In this document: positions 9,331-17,024 of the stretch, one piece after another | Numbering within the stretch: position 1 is the stretch's first letter | Layout: every line of letters starts with the position of its first letter | Assembly: GCA_025757845.1 (NCBI GenBank) | Contig: CP107211.1 | Span: forward strand, 1,240,001-1,304,000 | DNA from: Oscillospiraceae bacterium | Lineage (GTDB): Bacteria; Bacillota; Clostridia; Oscillospirales; Ruminococcaceae | Direction of reading: 5' to 3' | DNA length: 64,000 nucleotides | Notes under the pieces: generated by a model | Database searches by the model: none | Told to the model about the DNA's origin: nothing | Seen by the model: the letters and a program-made list of their open reading frames with translations, nothing else | Translations under genes and position numbers: made by a program

Positions 9331-9370
9331 GTGCAAAATCTTGCCTAAACAGTGCAAATTGTGATACAAT
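9331..9370 (+). promoter_or_regulatory. araC promoter with two GTGCAAA boxes
   Basis: TTGCCT (9341-9346) and TACAAT (9365-9370) are 18 bp apart. GTGCAAA occurs at 9331-9337 and 9352-9358, a 21-bp direct repeat typical of AraC-type binding, located between the divergent glgP and araC genes. TGCAA boxes also occur upstream of the maltose PTS operon. Confidence 0.5.
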
Positions 9371-9393
9371 CCTATCATCAGGAGGAAACAGAC

Positions 9394-10251
9394 ATGGGAA
9401 ATCCATCTTTTTTGCAGGAAACAAAGCAACACGGTGCCGTGCGTTTTCCATTTAACATCTATCCCTGCACCATCCCCGGGGACTTCCCGCAGGTGGCACT
9501 GCACTGGCAGGACAGCATGGAGCTGGTCTTTGTCAAGCGCGGCAGCGGCCTTGTGCAGATGGGCACAGCGGCCTATCCGGCGCATACAGGGGATATCTTT
9601 GTCTTTTCGCCGGGGACACTCCATGCCCTGCGGCAGAAGGAGGGCTGTTCCATGGAATATGAGAACATCATCTTTGATTTGGAACTGCTGGGCGGCGCGG
9701 GAGACCTCTGTGCCGAAAAATACCTGTTGCCGCTGCAAAGCGGGCGGCTGTCGCTGACCCAGCGCCTGACCCCGGACGAGCCATGTTATGCTCGTGCCGC
9801 CGCCTGCCTGCGGGAGACCGAGGATGTGAACCGTGCCAAGGAGCCGGGCTATGAGCTGTTTATCAAAGGGGCATTGCTGCGCTTTCTGGCGCTGCTCATT
9901 GCACAGGGGAAGAACCTGCCGCCGATGGAGACCGCCGACTCCCGGCGGTTGAAAAAGATTTTGCAATGGGTGGCGGACCATTATGGCGAAGAGGTGCATA
10001 TCTCCGATGCGGCGCAGTTGGTGCCCTGCAGTGAGAGCCACTTTATGCGGTGGTTCCGGCAGATGACCGGGCAGAGTTTCATTGCTTTTCTCAAGGAATA
10101 CCGGCTCAATGCCGCTGCCGAAGCCCTGCACACAACGGATGACACGGTGCTGAGCATCGCTTCCCGCTGCGGGTTCGAGAACCTCTCCTATTTCAACCGG
10201 GCATTCAAGGCGCATTTTGGCCTGACCCCGCGGGAACACCGCAAAAAATAG
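9394..10251 (+). CDS. AraC-family regulator, divergent from glgP
   Basis: The 285-residue protein has an N-terminal cupin-like sensor domain (about residues 15-150, with LVFVKRGSGLVQMG and HTGDIFVFSPGTLHAL) and two C-terminal helix-turn-helix motifs (about 185-285, ending with SRCGFENLSYFNRAFKAHFG). ATG at 9394 follows GGAGG closely; an in-frame ATG at 9352 lies inside the promoter and is rejected. Cupin-AraC proteins usually sense sugars. Position opposite glgP, and shared TGCAA boxes with the PTS operon, suggest control of maltose/glycogen use; this is inference. Confidence 0.9.
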   Translation: MGNPSFLQETKQHGAVRFPFNIYPCTIPGDFPQVALHWQDSMELVFVKRGSGLVQMGTAAYPAHTGDIFVFSPGTLHALRQKEGCSMEYENIIFDLELLGGAGDLCAEKYLLPLQSGRLSLTQRLTPDEPCYARAAACLRETEDVNRAKEPGYELFIKGALLRFLALLIAQGKNLPPMETADSRRLKKILQWVADHYGEEVHISDAAQLVPCSESHFMRWFRQMTGQSFIAFLKEYRLNAAAEALHTTDDTVLSIASRCGFENLSYFNRAFKAHFGLTPREHRKK

Positions 10252-10278
10252 TGCATTTCCACAGGTTATGCCCAGTAC

Positions 10279-10404
10279 ATGACGGCCTTTAACCGCAGCT
10301 TTGGCGGCTCGTCCGGCGGCGGAGGCGGAAATCACGGTGGCGGCGGATGCGGCTGCCTGATCGCCATTGCCGTGATCGTGGTGCTGATCCGAATCGGCAG
10401 CTGA
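10279..10404 (+). other. Gly-rich mini reading frame, probable gene fragment
   Basis: A 41-codon frame encodes a Gly/Ser-rich stretch (SFGGSSGGGGGNHGGGG), then CGC and one hydrophobic helix (LIAIAVIVVLI). The frame stays open upstream to the stop that coincides with the end of araC. No convincing ribosome site precedes the ATG. It resembles the tail of a membrane protein with a Gly-rich spacer, so a truncated gene end is more likely than a functional peptide. Confidence 0.35.
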
Positions 10405-10524
10405 GTGGACTGCAAGATAAAGCTGGAATGACCTGCGCGGGAAACTTTACAGGATTTTACAAAAGCACGGTTGATTTGCAGGGATGCGCCGGGTATGCTG
10501 GATTTGTTTCCGATCTGCACCGTT

Positions 10525-11406
10525 TTACTGCGCCACAGCGCTGAAGCCGACGCCCTCGAACACCGTCATGGCCTCTTCGGTCTGCAGATAGGCGAGGAAT
10601 GCCTTGGCGGCGTCGGCATGGGGAGCGGCTTTCATCACGGCGGCAGGGTAGATGACCTGACCGCACATCTCCTTGGCGGCCTCGTCCGCCGGGGTCAGAC
10701 CGGCGCTGTAGGCGTCGGTGCAGTAGACCACACCGGCATCCACGCTGCCCTCGGTGACCTGCGTGGTCACCTCCTTGACATTGGAACCGTAGGTGATGAC
10801 CCCGGCGGCAGCCAGAACGGCCTCGTCCAGATCATAATAGGCCAGAATTTTCTGGGTGTACTGGCCCACCGGCACATCGCTGTTGCCCATGCAGAAGAGG
10901 ATGTCCTCGGCCTTCAGGTGCTCGGCCAGGGCGTCAAAGCTGTCGATGCCCTTGTCGCTGCCCTCCGGCACGCAGAGCACCACTTTGTTTTCCAGCAGGT
11001 CCACGCGGCTGTCGCTGTCCACGAAGTCCAGCCCTTCGGTGTTTACATCCGCAGAAGCGGTGCTGTCCAGCTGGTTCATCTGCTTTTGACCGGCCGAAAT
11101 GAACACGTCGCAGTCGGCACCTTCCTGGATCTGGGTCTTGAGGGTGCCGGAGGAATCAAAGTTGAACCGGAAGGTCACGCCCGGGTTCTCTGCCGGGTAC
11201 GTTTCGCCGATGGCGGTCAGGGTCTCAGTGAGGGAGGCGGCGGCAAAAACGATGAGCTCCACCGGTTCTGCAGCGGCTCCGGAGGAAGCGGCGGCAGAGG
11301 ATGCGGCCGCGCTGGAAGCGGAGCTGCCGCAGGCAGTCAGGGCAGCGGCGGTGGTCAGACCGACCGCACACAAAAAGTTCCGGCGGGAAATCTTGTTCAG
11401 GTTCAT
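10525..11406 (-). CDS. modA: Molybdate-binding lipoprotein
   Basis: The 293-residue protein captures molybdate outside the membrane for ModBC. It has a SRRNFL signal start, a hydrophobic segment, and lipobox LTAC with lipid-anchor Cys26, then an Ala/Ser linker. The body shows ModA hallmarks: ELIVFAAASLTETLTAI, SSGTLKTQIQEGADCDVFISA and PVGQYTQKIL. It lies about 200 bp downstream of the MOSC-MogA gene and far from modBC (4927-6644), where only a relic modA remains, so transporter subunits are split between two loci. Confidence 0.93.
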   Translation of the reverse strand: MNLNKISRRNFLCAVGLTTAAALTACGSSASSAAASSAAASSGAAAEPVELIVFAAASLTETLTAIGETYPAENPGVTFRFNFDSSGTLKTQIQEGADCDVFISAGQKQMNQLDSTASADVNTEGLDFVDSDSRVDLLENKVVLCVPEGSDKGIDSFDALAEHLKAEDILFCMGNSDVPVGQYTQKILAYYDLDEAVLAAAGVITYGSNVKEVTTQVTEGSVDAGVVYCTDAYSAGLTPADEAAKEMCGQVIYPAAVMKAAPHADAAKAFLAYLQTEEAMTVFEGVGFSAVAQ

Positions 11407-11542
11407 GGCTTATTCTCCTGTTCTTTGAAAGAAATGATTTTGCACGATACGGTACAGGATGCGGTGCCGCCCACCGGGATAAAAGAATTCCAATGAATAG
11501 AATACAAAAAAACAGGCCGGTCCGTCAAGCGGCAAACCGGCC
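11404..11542 (-). repeat. Duplicated modA leader, copy B
   Basis: This is the leader of the intact modA and the partner of copy A at 6753-6891. The conserved core contains the inverted repeat CGGTG/CACCG and ends in the terminator hairpin. No known molybdenum-cofactor or tungsten-cofactor riboswitch consensus could be confirmed by eye. Confidence 0.85.
11505..11542 (-). terminator. Terminator between the MOSC-MogA gene and modA
   Basis: GGCCGGT (11515-11521) pairs with ACCGGCC (11536-11542), followed on the minus strand by TGTTTTTTT. It separates the cofactor genes from modA and is the twin of the hairpin at 6864-6891. Confidence 0.8.
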
Positions 11543-11608
11543 AAAATTTCTGCGCACATCGGTCAAAATTGAGGAATGACCGATGCATGGTATTGCTTTT
11601 TTGAAACG

Positions 11609-12541
11609 TCAATGGCGTGCACATTCACCGTCCAGACCGGCGGCGATGCGCAACCCATGTTCCAGACTGGGCAGGATGTACTCCAGATTTTCCTGCACAG
11701 CTTTGGGGCTGCCCGGCAGGTTGACGATGAGCGTTTTGCCGCGGAGGACACTGGCTGCACGGCTGAGCATCCCGCGCGGGGTGATGCTCAGGCTGTGGTA
11801 CCGCATGGCCTCGGCGATGCCGGGCGCGTTGCGGTCGGCCACGGCAAGGGTGGCCTCCGGGGTGATATCCCGGGGCGAAAAGCCGGTGCCGCCGGTGGTG
11901 AGGATCAGGTTGACCTGACGGCCGTCGGCCAGCCGGATGAGCTGGGCTTTCAGGGCAGCTGCCTCGTCGGGCAGAAGCAGTGTCTCTTCCACCTTGTAGC
12001 CCGCGGCGGCGAGCATTTTGACGATGAGCGGGCCGCTTTTGTCCTCCCGTTCACCGCGGCTGCCCTTGTCGGAAAGGGTAATGACGGCAGCCCGCAGGGG
12101 CGGATTCTCCGGCGGGGGCAGCAGGGTCACTTCGCCGCCCACACGGATCTCGCCGCCGGCAATTACCCGGGCAAACACGCCCTCCCGCGGCATGATGCAT
12201 TCGCCGGTCTGCTGCTTGATGACACAGTCGTTGTGGCATTCCTTGCCGATCTGGGTCATCTCCAGTACCACGTCTCCGATGGCAAACCGGCTGGTGACCG
12301 GAAGGGTGCGGAAATCAAACCCTTCGACGACCAGGTTTTCGCCAAAGGCACCGTAGTCCACCCAGACCTTTTTGCGGAAGGCTTCGATCTTTTCAGCACT
12401 CAACATACTGACCTGGCGGTGCCAATTGCCGCCGTGGGCGTCGCCCACGATGCCCCATTCCGGGGTGAGCACGGCGCTGGGCACCGCGGTCTTGACGGTG
12501 CCGCGCCGGGGGCTTGTGCAGATGGCCAGAATTTTACCCAT
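11609..12541 (-). CDS. MOSC domain-MogA/MoaB fusion protein
   Basis: This 310-residue protein fuses two molybdenum-cofactor domains. Residues 1 to about 145 form a MOSC domain (sulfur carrier/cofactor binding, with GIVGDAHGG and GECIMPREGVFARVI). Residues about 150-310 form a MogA/MoaB molybdopterin adenylyltransferase (AAVITLSDKGSRGERED, then TTGGTGFSPRDITPEAT). MogA activates molybdopterin with AMP before metal insertion by MoeA. The gene lies 6 bp after moaA in a moeA-moaC-moaA-mogA run. The MOSC-MogA order is known in anaerobic Firmicutes; the exact MOSC role is not established. Confidence 0.9.
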   Translation of the reverse strand: MGKILAICTSPRRGTVKTAVPSAVLTPEWGIVGDAHGGNWHRQVSMLSAEKIEAFRKKVWVDYGAFGENLVVEGFDFRTLPVTSRFAIGDVVLEMTQIGKECHNDCVIKQQTGECIMPREGVFARVIAGGEIRVGGEVTLLPPPENPPLRAAVITLSDKGSRGEREDKSGPLIVKMLAAAGYKVEETLLLPDEAAALKAQLIRLADGRQVNLILTTGGTGFSPRDITPEATLAVADRNAPGIAEAMRYHSLSITPRGMLSRAASVLRGKTLIVNLPGSPKAVQENLEYILPSLEHGLRIAAGLDGECARH

Positions 12542-12547
12542 AAAATG

Positions 12548-13516
12548 TTATCCTCCGATGCGGTACATGCCGCGTGTCGCGGGCATGCACCGGTCCTCAA
12601 AATGATGCTCCCGGGGTTTGGACCAGATGGTCTCCCGGATGGCCGTCCGCAGCCGGGCGTCGTCGGCCCCGCCGCGCAGCAGGGCACGCAGGTCACACCC
12701 GGTCTCGCTGGCAAGGCAGGGACGCAGAAAGCCCTGACTCGTCAGCCGTACCCGGTTGCAGGAGGCGCAGAATTTGCCGTGCACGGCGGCAATGAAGCCA
12801 ATGCTGCCCTTCCAGCCGGGCACGGTATAATAGACGGCAGGGCCATTGCCAAAGGTGGTGCCTTCCACGGGATGCAGTTCCGGCCAGCGGTTGGCAAACC
12901 GCGCCCGCAGCTCCGGGCCGGAGACGCAGGGCATGGCCGCGCCGTAGCCGATGGGCATCATCTCAATGAACCGCACCTGCAGATCGTTGTCCCGGGCCAG
13001 CGCTGCAATCGCTTCCAGTTCGCCCTCGTTGACGCCCGCTTGCGGCACACAGTTCAGCTTGACCGGCAGGGGACTTTCCAATGCGGCGCGCAGGCCCGCC
13101 TGCACGGCGGCGAATTCGTCCCGGGCGGTGATGTGCCGGAACACCGCCGGGTCCAGCGTGTCCAGACTGATGTTCACGCTGTCAAGGCCCGCGTCCAGTA
13201 AAGCGGGCAGCTGCTGCGCCAGCAGAGTGCCGTTGGTGGTCATGCTGACATGACGGATGCCGGGCGTTGCTTTCAGCCCGGCCACCAGCTGTGCCACACT
13301 CTTGCGCACCAACGGTTCGCCACCGGTCACCCGCACCGTGTCGATGCCGCACTGCGCAAACAGCGCGGCCAGACGCAGAAATTCATCATGGGTCAGCACT
13401 TCTTCGTGCTCCAGTATTTTTGCGCCGTCCGGCATACAGTACCGGCAGCGCAGGTTGCAGCGGTCGGTGACCGACAGGCGCAGGTAGTGGATATCCCGGC
13501 GGCAGGAATCAAACAT
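12548..13516 (-). CDS. moaA: GTP 3',8-cyclase
   Basis: MoaA is the radical-SAM enzyme that begins molybdenum-cofactor synthesis by rearranging GTP. The 322-residue protein has the N-terminal 4Fe-4S motif Cys20-x3-Cys24-x2-Cys27 in [10 protein letters not shown] and a C-terminal cluster motif (CASCNRVRL followed by Cys in FLRPC). It ends in the conserved Gly-Gly tail (RIGG). It overlaps the end of moaC by 8 bp and precedes the MOSC-MogA fusion by 6 bp. Confidence 0.96.
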   Translation of the reverse strand: MFDSCRRDIHYLRLSVTDRCNLRCRYCMPDGAKILEHEEVLTHDEFLRLAALFAQCGIDTVRVTGGEPLVRKSVAQLVAGLKATPGIRHVSMTTNGTLLAQQLPALLDAGLDSVNISLDTLDPAVFRHITARDEFAAVQAGLRAALESPLPVKLNCVPQAGVNEGELEAIAALARDNDLQVRFIEMMPIGYGAAMPCVSGPELRARFANRWPELHPVEGTTFGNGPAVYYTVPGWKGSIGFIAAVHGKFCASCNRVRLTSQGFLRPCLASETGCDLRALLRGGADDARLRTAIRETIWSKPREHHFEDRCMPATRGMYRIGG

Positions 13517-14006
13517 AGCCGCCCTCCGACCGGATGTAATGGCCGCTCTTGCCGCCGGTCTTTTCCACCAGATGGATGCCGCTCAGCTCCATGCCCTTGT
13601 CCACAGCTTTGCACATGTCGTAGATGGTCAGCAGGGCTGTGGAAACGCCGGTCAGGGCTTCCATCTCCACGCCGGTGACGCCGCTGGTTTTGACCGTGCA
13701 GCGGGCTTCCACGGCCTGCTGTTCGGGCAGCAGTTCAAAATCCACGCATACCTTGGTCAGCGGCAGGGGATGGCACAGCGGGATCAGCTCGCTGGTGCGT
13801 TTGGCGGCCATAATGCCGGCGATGCGGGCCACGCCCAGCACGTCGCCCTTTTTCACCGTGCCGCTCTGCACGGCGGCAAAGGCTTCGGCGTTCATGGTAA
13901 GGATGCCCCGGGCCGTCGCCTCCCGGGCGGTGACCGGTTTGCCGCTCACATCCACCATCACGGCATTTCCGGCGGCATCAAAATGGGTCAGATTATTTTC
14001 ACTCAT
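13509..14006 (-). CDS. moaC: Cyclic pyranopterin monophosphate synthase
   Basis: The 165-residue protein converts the MoaA product to cPMP. Family motifs are present: [29 protein letters not shown] and [15 protein letters not shown], with [11 protein letters not shown] near the end. Full length for the family. It lies 70 bp downstream of the MoeA-like gene and overlaps moaA by 8 bp, so one transcript is expected. Confidence 0.96.
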   Translation of the reverse strand: MSENNLTHFDAAGNAVMVDVSGKPVTAREATARGILTMNAEAFAAVQSGTVKKGDVLGVARIAGIMAAKRTSELIPLCHPLPLTKVCVDFELLPEQQAVEARCTVKTSGVTGVEMEALTGVSTALLTIYDMCKAVDKGMELSGIHLVEKTGGKSGHYIRSEGGYV

Positions 14007-14076
14007 TTATTTCTTGTCCTTATTACGCTCTATTGCAAAACTCCCTGCCGTTCGACAGCGAGACGGAGAGGGTTTC

Positions 14077-15096
14077 TCAGCAATGGCCGAAGCCGCAGTT
14101 GGGCCAGTGGCATTCCGCACAGCCCAGGCACAGCCCGCCCTCGCCCAGCCGGGCAATGTCCTCGGCGGTGATGAGGGCATCGGCCAGCAGGCGGGGCAGC
14201 AGCAGGTCAAAAATCGTTCGCTTGGCGTACATCACACAGCCGGGCAGGCCGCACACGGGTACCCCGTCCAGATAGCTGACCAGGAACATGGCACCCGGCA
14301 GCACCGGCGCGCCGTAGCTGATGATGTCGGCACCGGTGTTTTTGATGGCCAGCGGGGTGCGGTCGTCGGGGTCCACGCTCATGCCGCCGGTGGTGAAGAT
14401 CAGCTCACAGCCTGCGTCTTTCGCCTCCAGAATGGCGGCCGTGATGCCCGCCGGGTCATCATCGCAGACCTTGCGGAAGGTCATCTCACAGCCATATTCG
14501 GCCAGCTTGTTTTGCAAAATCGGGGTGAATTTGTCCTCGATGCGGCCCTTGAACACCTCGCTGCCGGTGGGGATGACGGCAAACTTCTTCGCACGGAAGG
14601 GCAGCACGTTCAGGATGGGCTCCGGCCCGGCAGCGGCCTGCATGGCGTCCATCTTTTCCTGCTCGATCACCAGCGGGATGATGCGGGTGCCGGCCAGCTT
14701 CTGGCCTTTTTTCACGGGCATATCACCGTGGATGGTGGCGATCATCATCTGGGGCGTGCGGTTCACAGCCAGCAATGCGGCGCGGTCGATCTTGAGCAGG
14801 CCGTCGCAGTCGGCGATCAGCTCGATCTTGCCCTCTTTCGGTTCGGTGCCGTGGATATTTTTGCCGGCAACAGCTTTGTACAGCAGGGCCGCTGCCTCGT
14901 CCTCATGCAGGATACCGGGGCGCTTTTCCCAGACATAGAGGTTTTCTTTGCCGATGGACAGCAGCACCGGGATGTCCTCGGGCTGGACGATGTGCCCCTT
15001 GCGGAAGCGCGGGCCCTTGAACTCGCCCGGGATGATCTGGGTGATATCGTGGCAGAGCACCTGCCCTGCCGCGTCAACAGTGCGGATCAATTTCAT
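14077..15096 (-). CDS. MoeA-like molybdopterin-binding protein with Cys-rich tail
   Basis: The 339-residue protein carries the MoCF-binding fold, seen in FAVIPTGSEVFKG and LIFTTGGMSVDPDDRTP, and is related to MoeA, which inserts molybdate into the adenylated cofactor. It ends in a Cys/His-rich tail (CLGCAECHWPNCGFGHC) that could bind metal. The start at 15096 (MKLIRTVDAAG) follows AAGGAGAT; the open frame extends 49 codons upstream through the promoter and is not used. It is the first gene of the moa operon. MoeA proper is longer, so an accessory or regulatory role is also possible. Confidence 0.85.
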   Translation of the reverse strand: MKLIRTVDAAGQVLCHDITQIIPGEFKGPRFRKGHIVQPEDIPVLLSIGKENLYVWEKRPGILHEDEAAALLYKAVAGKNIHGTEPKEGKIELIADCDGLLKIDRAALLAVNRTPQMMIATIHGDMPVKKGQKLAGTRIIPLVIEQEKMDAMQAAAGPEPILNVLPFRAKKFAVIPTGSEVFKGRIEDKFTPILQNKLAEYGCEMTFRKVCDDDPAGITAAILEAKDAGCELIFTTGGMSVDPDDRTPLAIKNTGADIISYGAPVLPGAMFLVSYLDGVPVCGLPGCVMYAKRTIFDLLLPRLLADALITAEDIARLGEGGLCLGCAECHWPNCGFGHC

Positions 15097-15163
15097 CTTT
15101 TTAATCTCCTTACAACGCAGGCAGCTGGTTCGCGGCGGAACGGATGATTCAGCTGTCAGTACC

Positions 15164-15192
15164 AACATAACGGTTCCGGCAGAAAATGTCAA
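15164..15192 (-). promoter_or_regulatory. Sigma-A promoter of the moe-moa operon
   Basis: On the minus strand TTGACA (15187-15192) and TATGTT (15164-15169) are 17 bp apart, with a start predicted near 15157, about 60 nt before the MoeA-like gene. Confidence 0.75.
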
Positions 15193-15511
15193 GCAAAAGT
15201 GAGGATGTCCGGCCCCGGGCGGCACTTTGTGCATCGGCAGCACAAAGCTCTGTGGATAAATGATGATTCACGCAAAAACGATGATTTATAAGAAAAGATA
15301 ACAAGGATGAAACTTCTGAGCTGCAAATTCAGCATAGACTTAAAAAGCGGGCCTCTTCGGAATGCGTTCATTCCAGTTTTGTAGAGAGCGGCATCAATCT
15401 GGTTCCGCTCTTGATTTTACAGCAAAATCCCCCTGCATTGACCTTTGGACCGGGTCAGCGTAGGGGGATTTTTCGTTTTATGTTTTACGATGTGGTCACG
15501 CAGGGAAGTTC
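15193..15511. other. Intergenic stretch with hairpins, no gene seen
   Basis: No supported gene lies here. CTTTGTGC and GCACAAAG form an 8-bp inverted repeat near 15224-15246. AGAGCGG/CCGCTCT near 15385-15412 form another. A terminator-like hairpin follows at 15423-15478. A small RNA read on the plus strand and ended by that terminator is possible but unsupported by a clear promoter. Confidence 0.4.
15423..15478. terminator. Orphan bidirectional terminator
   Basis: AAATCCCCCT pairs with AGGGGGATTT around an inner TTGACC/GGGTCA stem; T-rich TTTTTCGTTTTA follows on the plus strand and A-rich sequence precedes. No gene on the plus strand leads into it. Confidence 0.6.
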
Positions 15512-15567
15512 ACAAAACAAAACGAACACGTTGCCTACCATTTGAATGGTGACTTCGTGTTCGTTTT
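15512..15567 (-). terminator. Terminator of the tRNA-Ala transcript
   Basis: AAAACGAACACG (15519-15530) pairs over 12 bp with CGTGTTCGTTTT (15556-15567); T-rich GTTTTGTTTT ends it on the minus strand, about 10 nt after the tRNA. Confidence 0.85.
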
Positions 15568-15576
15568 GCTCTTGAT

Positions 15577-15652
<76 letters not shown>

Positions 15653-15694
15653 ATGAGCTGGTGTTTTGCCATCGTATTCCTGACGACGTGTGTA

Positions 15695-15723
15695 ATTATA
15701 CCAGCCAAAAGGGAGATTGTCAA
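15695..15723 (-). promoter_or_regulatory. Consensus promoter of tRNA-Ala
   Basis: On the minus strand TTGACA (15718-15723), a 17-bp spacer and TATAAT (15695-15700) match the sigma-A consensus exactly, 36 nt before the tRNA. Confidence 0.88.
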
Positions 15724-15744
15724 CAGCTTTTTTGGGATTTTCTG

Positions 15745-15785
15745 CAAAAAAATTCCCGCCGGGGAAATGCCCTTCCCGGCGGGAA
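15745..15785 (-). terminator. Terminator of thiT
   Basis: TTCCCGCCGGG (15753-15763) pairs with CCCGGCGGGAA (15775-15785), and seven T residues follow on the minus strand. Confidence 0.88.
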
Positions 15786-15803
15786 AAATGATCGCGAAAA
15801 AAC

Positions 15804-16433
15804 TTACGCTCTGGCGTTCTGCCGGTCGAAGATCTGCGGGGCGACACGGATCAGGATCACCACAAGGACGGTGGTCAGGATGGCTTCAGGCAGCATGTAG
15901 GTGGCGTTGTACACGGCGCTGTACAGCCAGCACAGACCGTCCACGCTCATGTTGGAGATGCCGGGAAAGCCGATCTCGGTCATCCAGCTGAAAGCGTAGT
16001 CGTAGTCCTTCCAGACGATGTAACCGGACAGAAAGCTGCACAAAAAGCGCAGCAGGCACACCACAAAGGCGCTGACACCGACACCCACGGTGCGGCTGCG
16101 GAACGGCTTTGCGATCAGGCAGGCAAAGCCCAGCACCGTGAAGGCCAGAAGGTAGTCTAGCAGCACGCAGCCCACCTGTGCCGTGAGGGTCTGGCAGTAT
16201 GCCAGATTGCCAAGGCCCTGCACAAGCTGGATCAGGCTGTTGACGAAAGCGGTCATGACGCCCCACTTTGCGCCGTGGCGGTAGCTCATTACCAGAATGG
16301 GCACCATGCTGAACAGGGTGATGGAACCGCCGTGGGGCATGAGCGGGATCTGGATCATGCTCAAAACGGTGGACAGAGCGATCATCAGTGCACCCTCCAC
16401 CAGAATGCGGGTCTTGGAATAGGTTTTGGTCAT
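15804..16433 (-). CDS. thiT: ThiT, substrate-binding subunit of a thiamine ECF transporter
   Basis: The 209-residue membrane protein has about six hydrophobic helices and the ThiT pattern: ALMIALSTVLSMI, MPHGGSITLFSMVPI, then FLSGYIVWKDY and YNATYMLPEAI. It binds thiamine and works with shared ECF energy-coupling subunits encoded elsewhere. Start at 16433 follows AAGAGGAA. A TPP riboswitch with a terminator platform lies directly upstream, which independently supports thiamine as the substrate. Confidence 0.95.
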   Translation of the reverse strand: MTKTYSKTRILVEGALMIALSTVLSMIQIPLMPHGGSITLFSMVPILVMSYRHGAKWGVMTAFVNSLIQLVQGLGNLAYCQTLTAQVGCVLLDYLLAFTVLGFACLIAKPFRSRTVGVGVSAFVVCLLRFLCSFLSGYIVWKDYDYAFSWMTEIGFPGISNMSVDGLCWLYSAVYNATYMLPEAILTTVLVVILIRVAPQIFDRQNARA

Positions 16434-16460
16434 AGGGATTCCTCTTCTCAGAACGATAGT

Positions 16461-16498
16461 ACACAAAAACAAAATGCGCCTGCCGGTAGCAGACGCAT
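16461..16498 (-). terminator. Terminator platform of the TPP riboswitch
   Basis: On the minus strand ATGCGTCTGC pairs with GCAGGCGCAT (one G-T pair) and is followed by TTTTGTTTTTGT, between the aptamer and thiT. TPP binding would favour this hairpin and stop transcription. Confidence 0.85.
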
Positions 16499-16531
16499 GG
16501 AGGTTTGTTGATGGTGCCGGACAGCTCCGCA

Positions 16532-16612
16532 AACTCCCTACGCCGGCATTGCCCGGATCAGGTAAAGGGTACTCCGCTCAGTGCGGATCTCAGCCTTACG
16601 GCGCCCCTGTTT
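16532..16612 (-). promoter_or_regulatory. TPP riboswitch (THI element)
   Basis: On the minus strand the conserved blocks are in order: AGGGGCGCC, GGCTGAGA, ACCCTTTACCTGATC, GGGCAATGCCGGCGTAGGGA. This is the TPP aptamer, placed 100 bp ahead of thiT, with a terminator between. High TPP should turn thiT off. Confidence 0.96.
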
Positions 16613-16724
16613 TTATGTCCGCGTCCAGTATAGCGCAGCCGGGCGGCAAAAGTCAACCCTTGCCGACATAATTGCCCGGCCCGGCGCATAGGCTGTAGCA
16701 GCACGATACAGGGGGCGTGGGGGT

Positions 16725-16970
16725 ATGAGAGCAGATCCGGAACAGCGGGCGGTACAGCTGGCAGAATACATCGTGGAGCGCGGGGCCACCGTGCGCGCTG
16801 CGGCTGCAGCGTTTGGGTGCAGCAAGTCCACCGTGCACAAGGACGTTTCGGTGCGGCTGGTCCGGGTCAGCCCGGGGCTGTCGGCACAGGTGCGGGCGGT
16901 GTTGGCACGCAACAAAGCCGAACGGCATCTGCGCGGCGGGGCTGCCACCCGCCGAAAATACCGTAAATAG
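16725..16970 (+). CDS. spoIIID: Stage III sporulation transcriptional regulator SpoIIID
   Basis: The 81-residue DNA-binding protein matches SpoIIID length and motifs: YIVERGATVRAAAAAFG, CSKSTVHKDV helix-turn-helix, and the basic tail HLRGGAATRRKYRK. In sporulating Bacillota it works in the mother cell with sigma-E to switch genes on and off. A purine-rich GGGGGCGTGGGGG precedes ATG. It converges on sigG with a hairpin between. Its retention beside sigG, sigE and spoIIGA is notable in a lineage described as non-sporing. Confidence 0.93.
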   Translation: MRADPEQRAVQLAEYIVERGATVRAAAAAFGCSKSTVHKDVSVRLVRVSPGLSAQVRAVLARNKAERHLRGGAATRRKYRK

Positions 16971-16974
16971 AAGC

Positions 16975-17019
16975 GCAGCGCCCCTGCACGCCGCCGGATG
17001 GACGGAGCAGGGGCGCTGC
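16975..17019. terminator. Hairpin between spoIIID and sigG
   Basis: GCAGCGCCCCTGC (16975-16987) pairs over 13 bp with GCAGGGGCGCTGC (17007-17019) between convergent genes. No long T-run is present, so termination may be weak. Confidence 0.55.
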
Positions 17020-17024
17020 TGTGT

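Noticed and set aside
11404..11608. Molybdenum-cofactor riboswitch upstream of modA
   Set aside because: The consensus blocks of the known class could not be found by eye; only a conserved leader with terminator is reported.
16686..16710. Possible sigma-E promoter ahead of spoIIID
   Set aside because: GCATA and CGATACA roughly match, but the implied transcription start leaves almost no room for the ribosome site.
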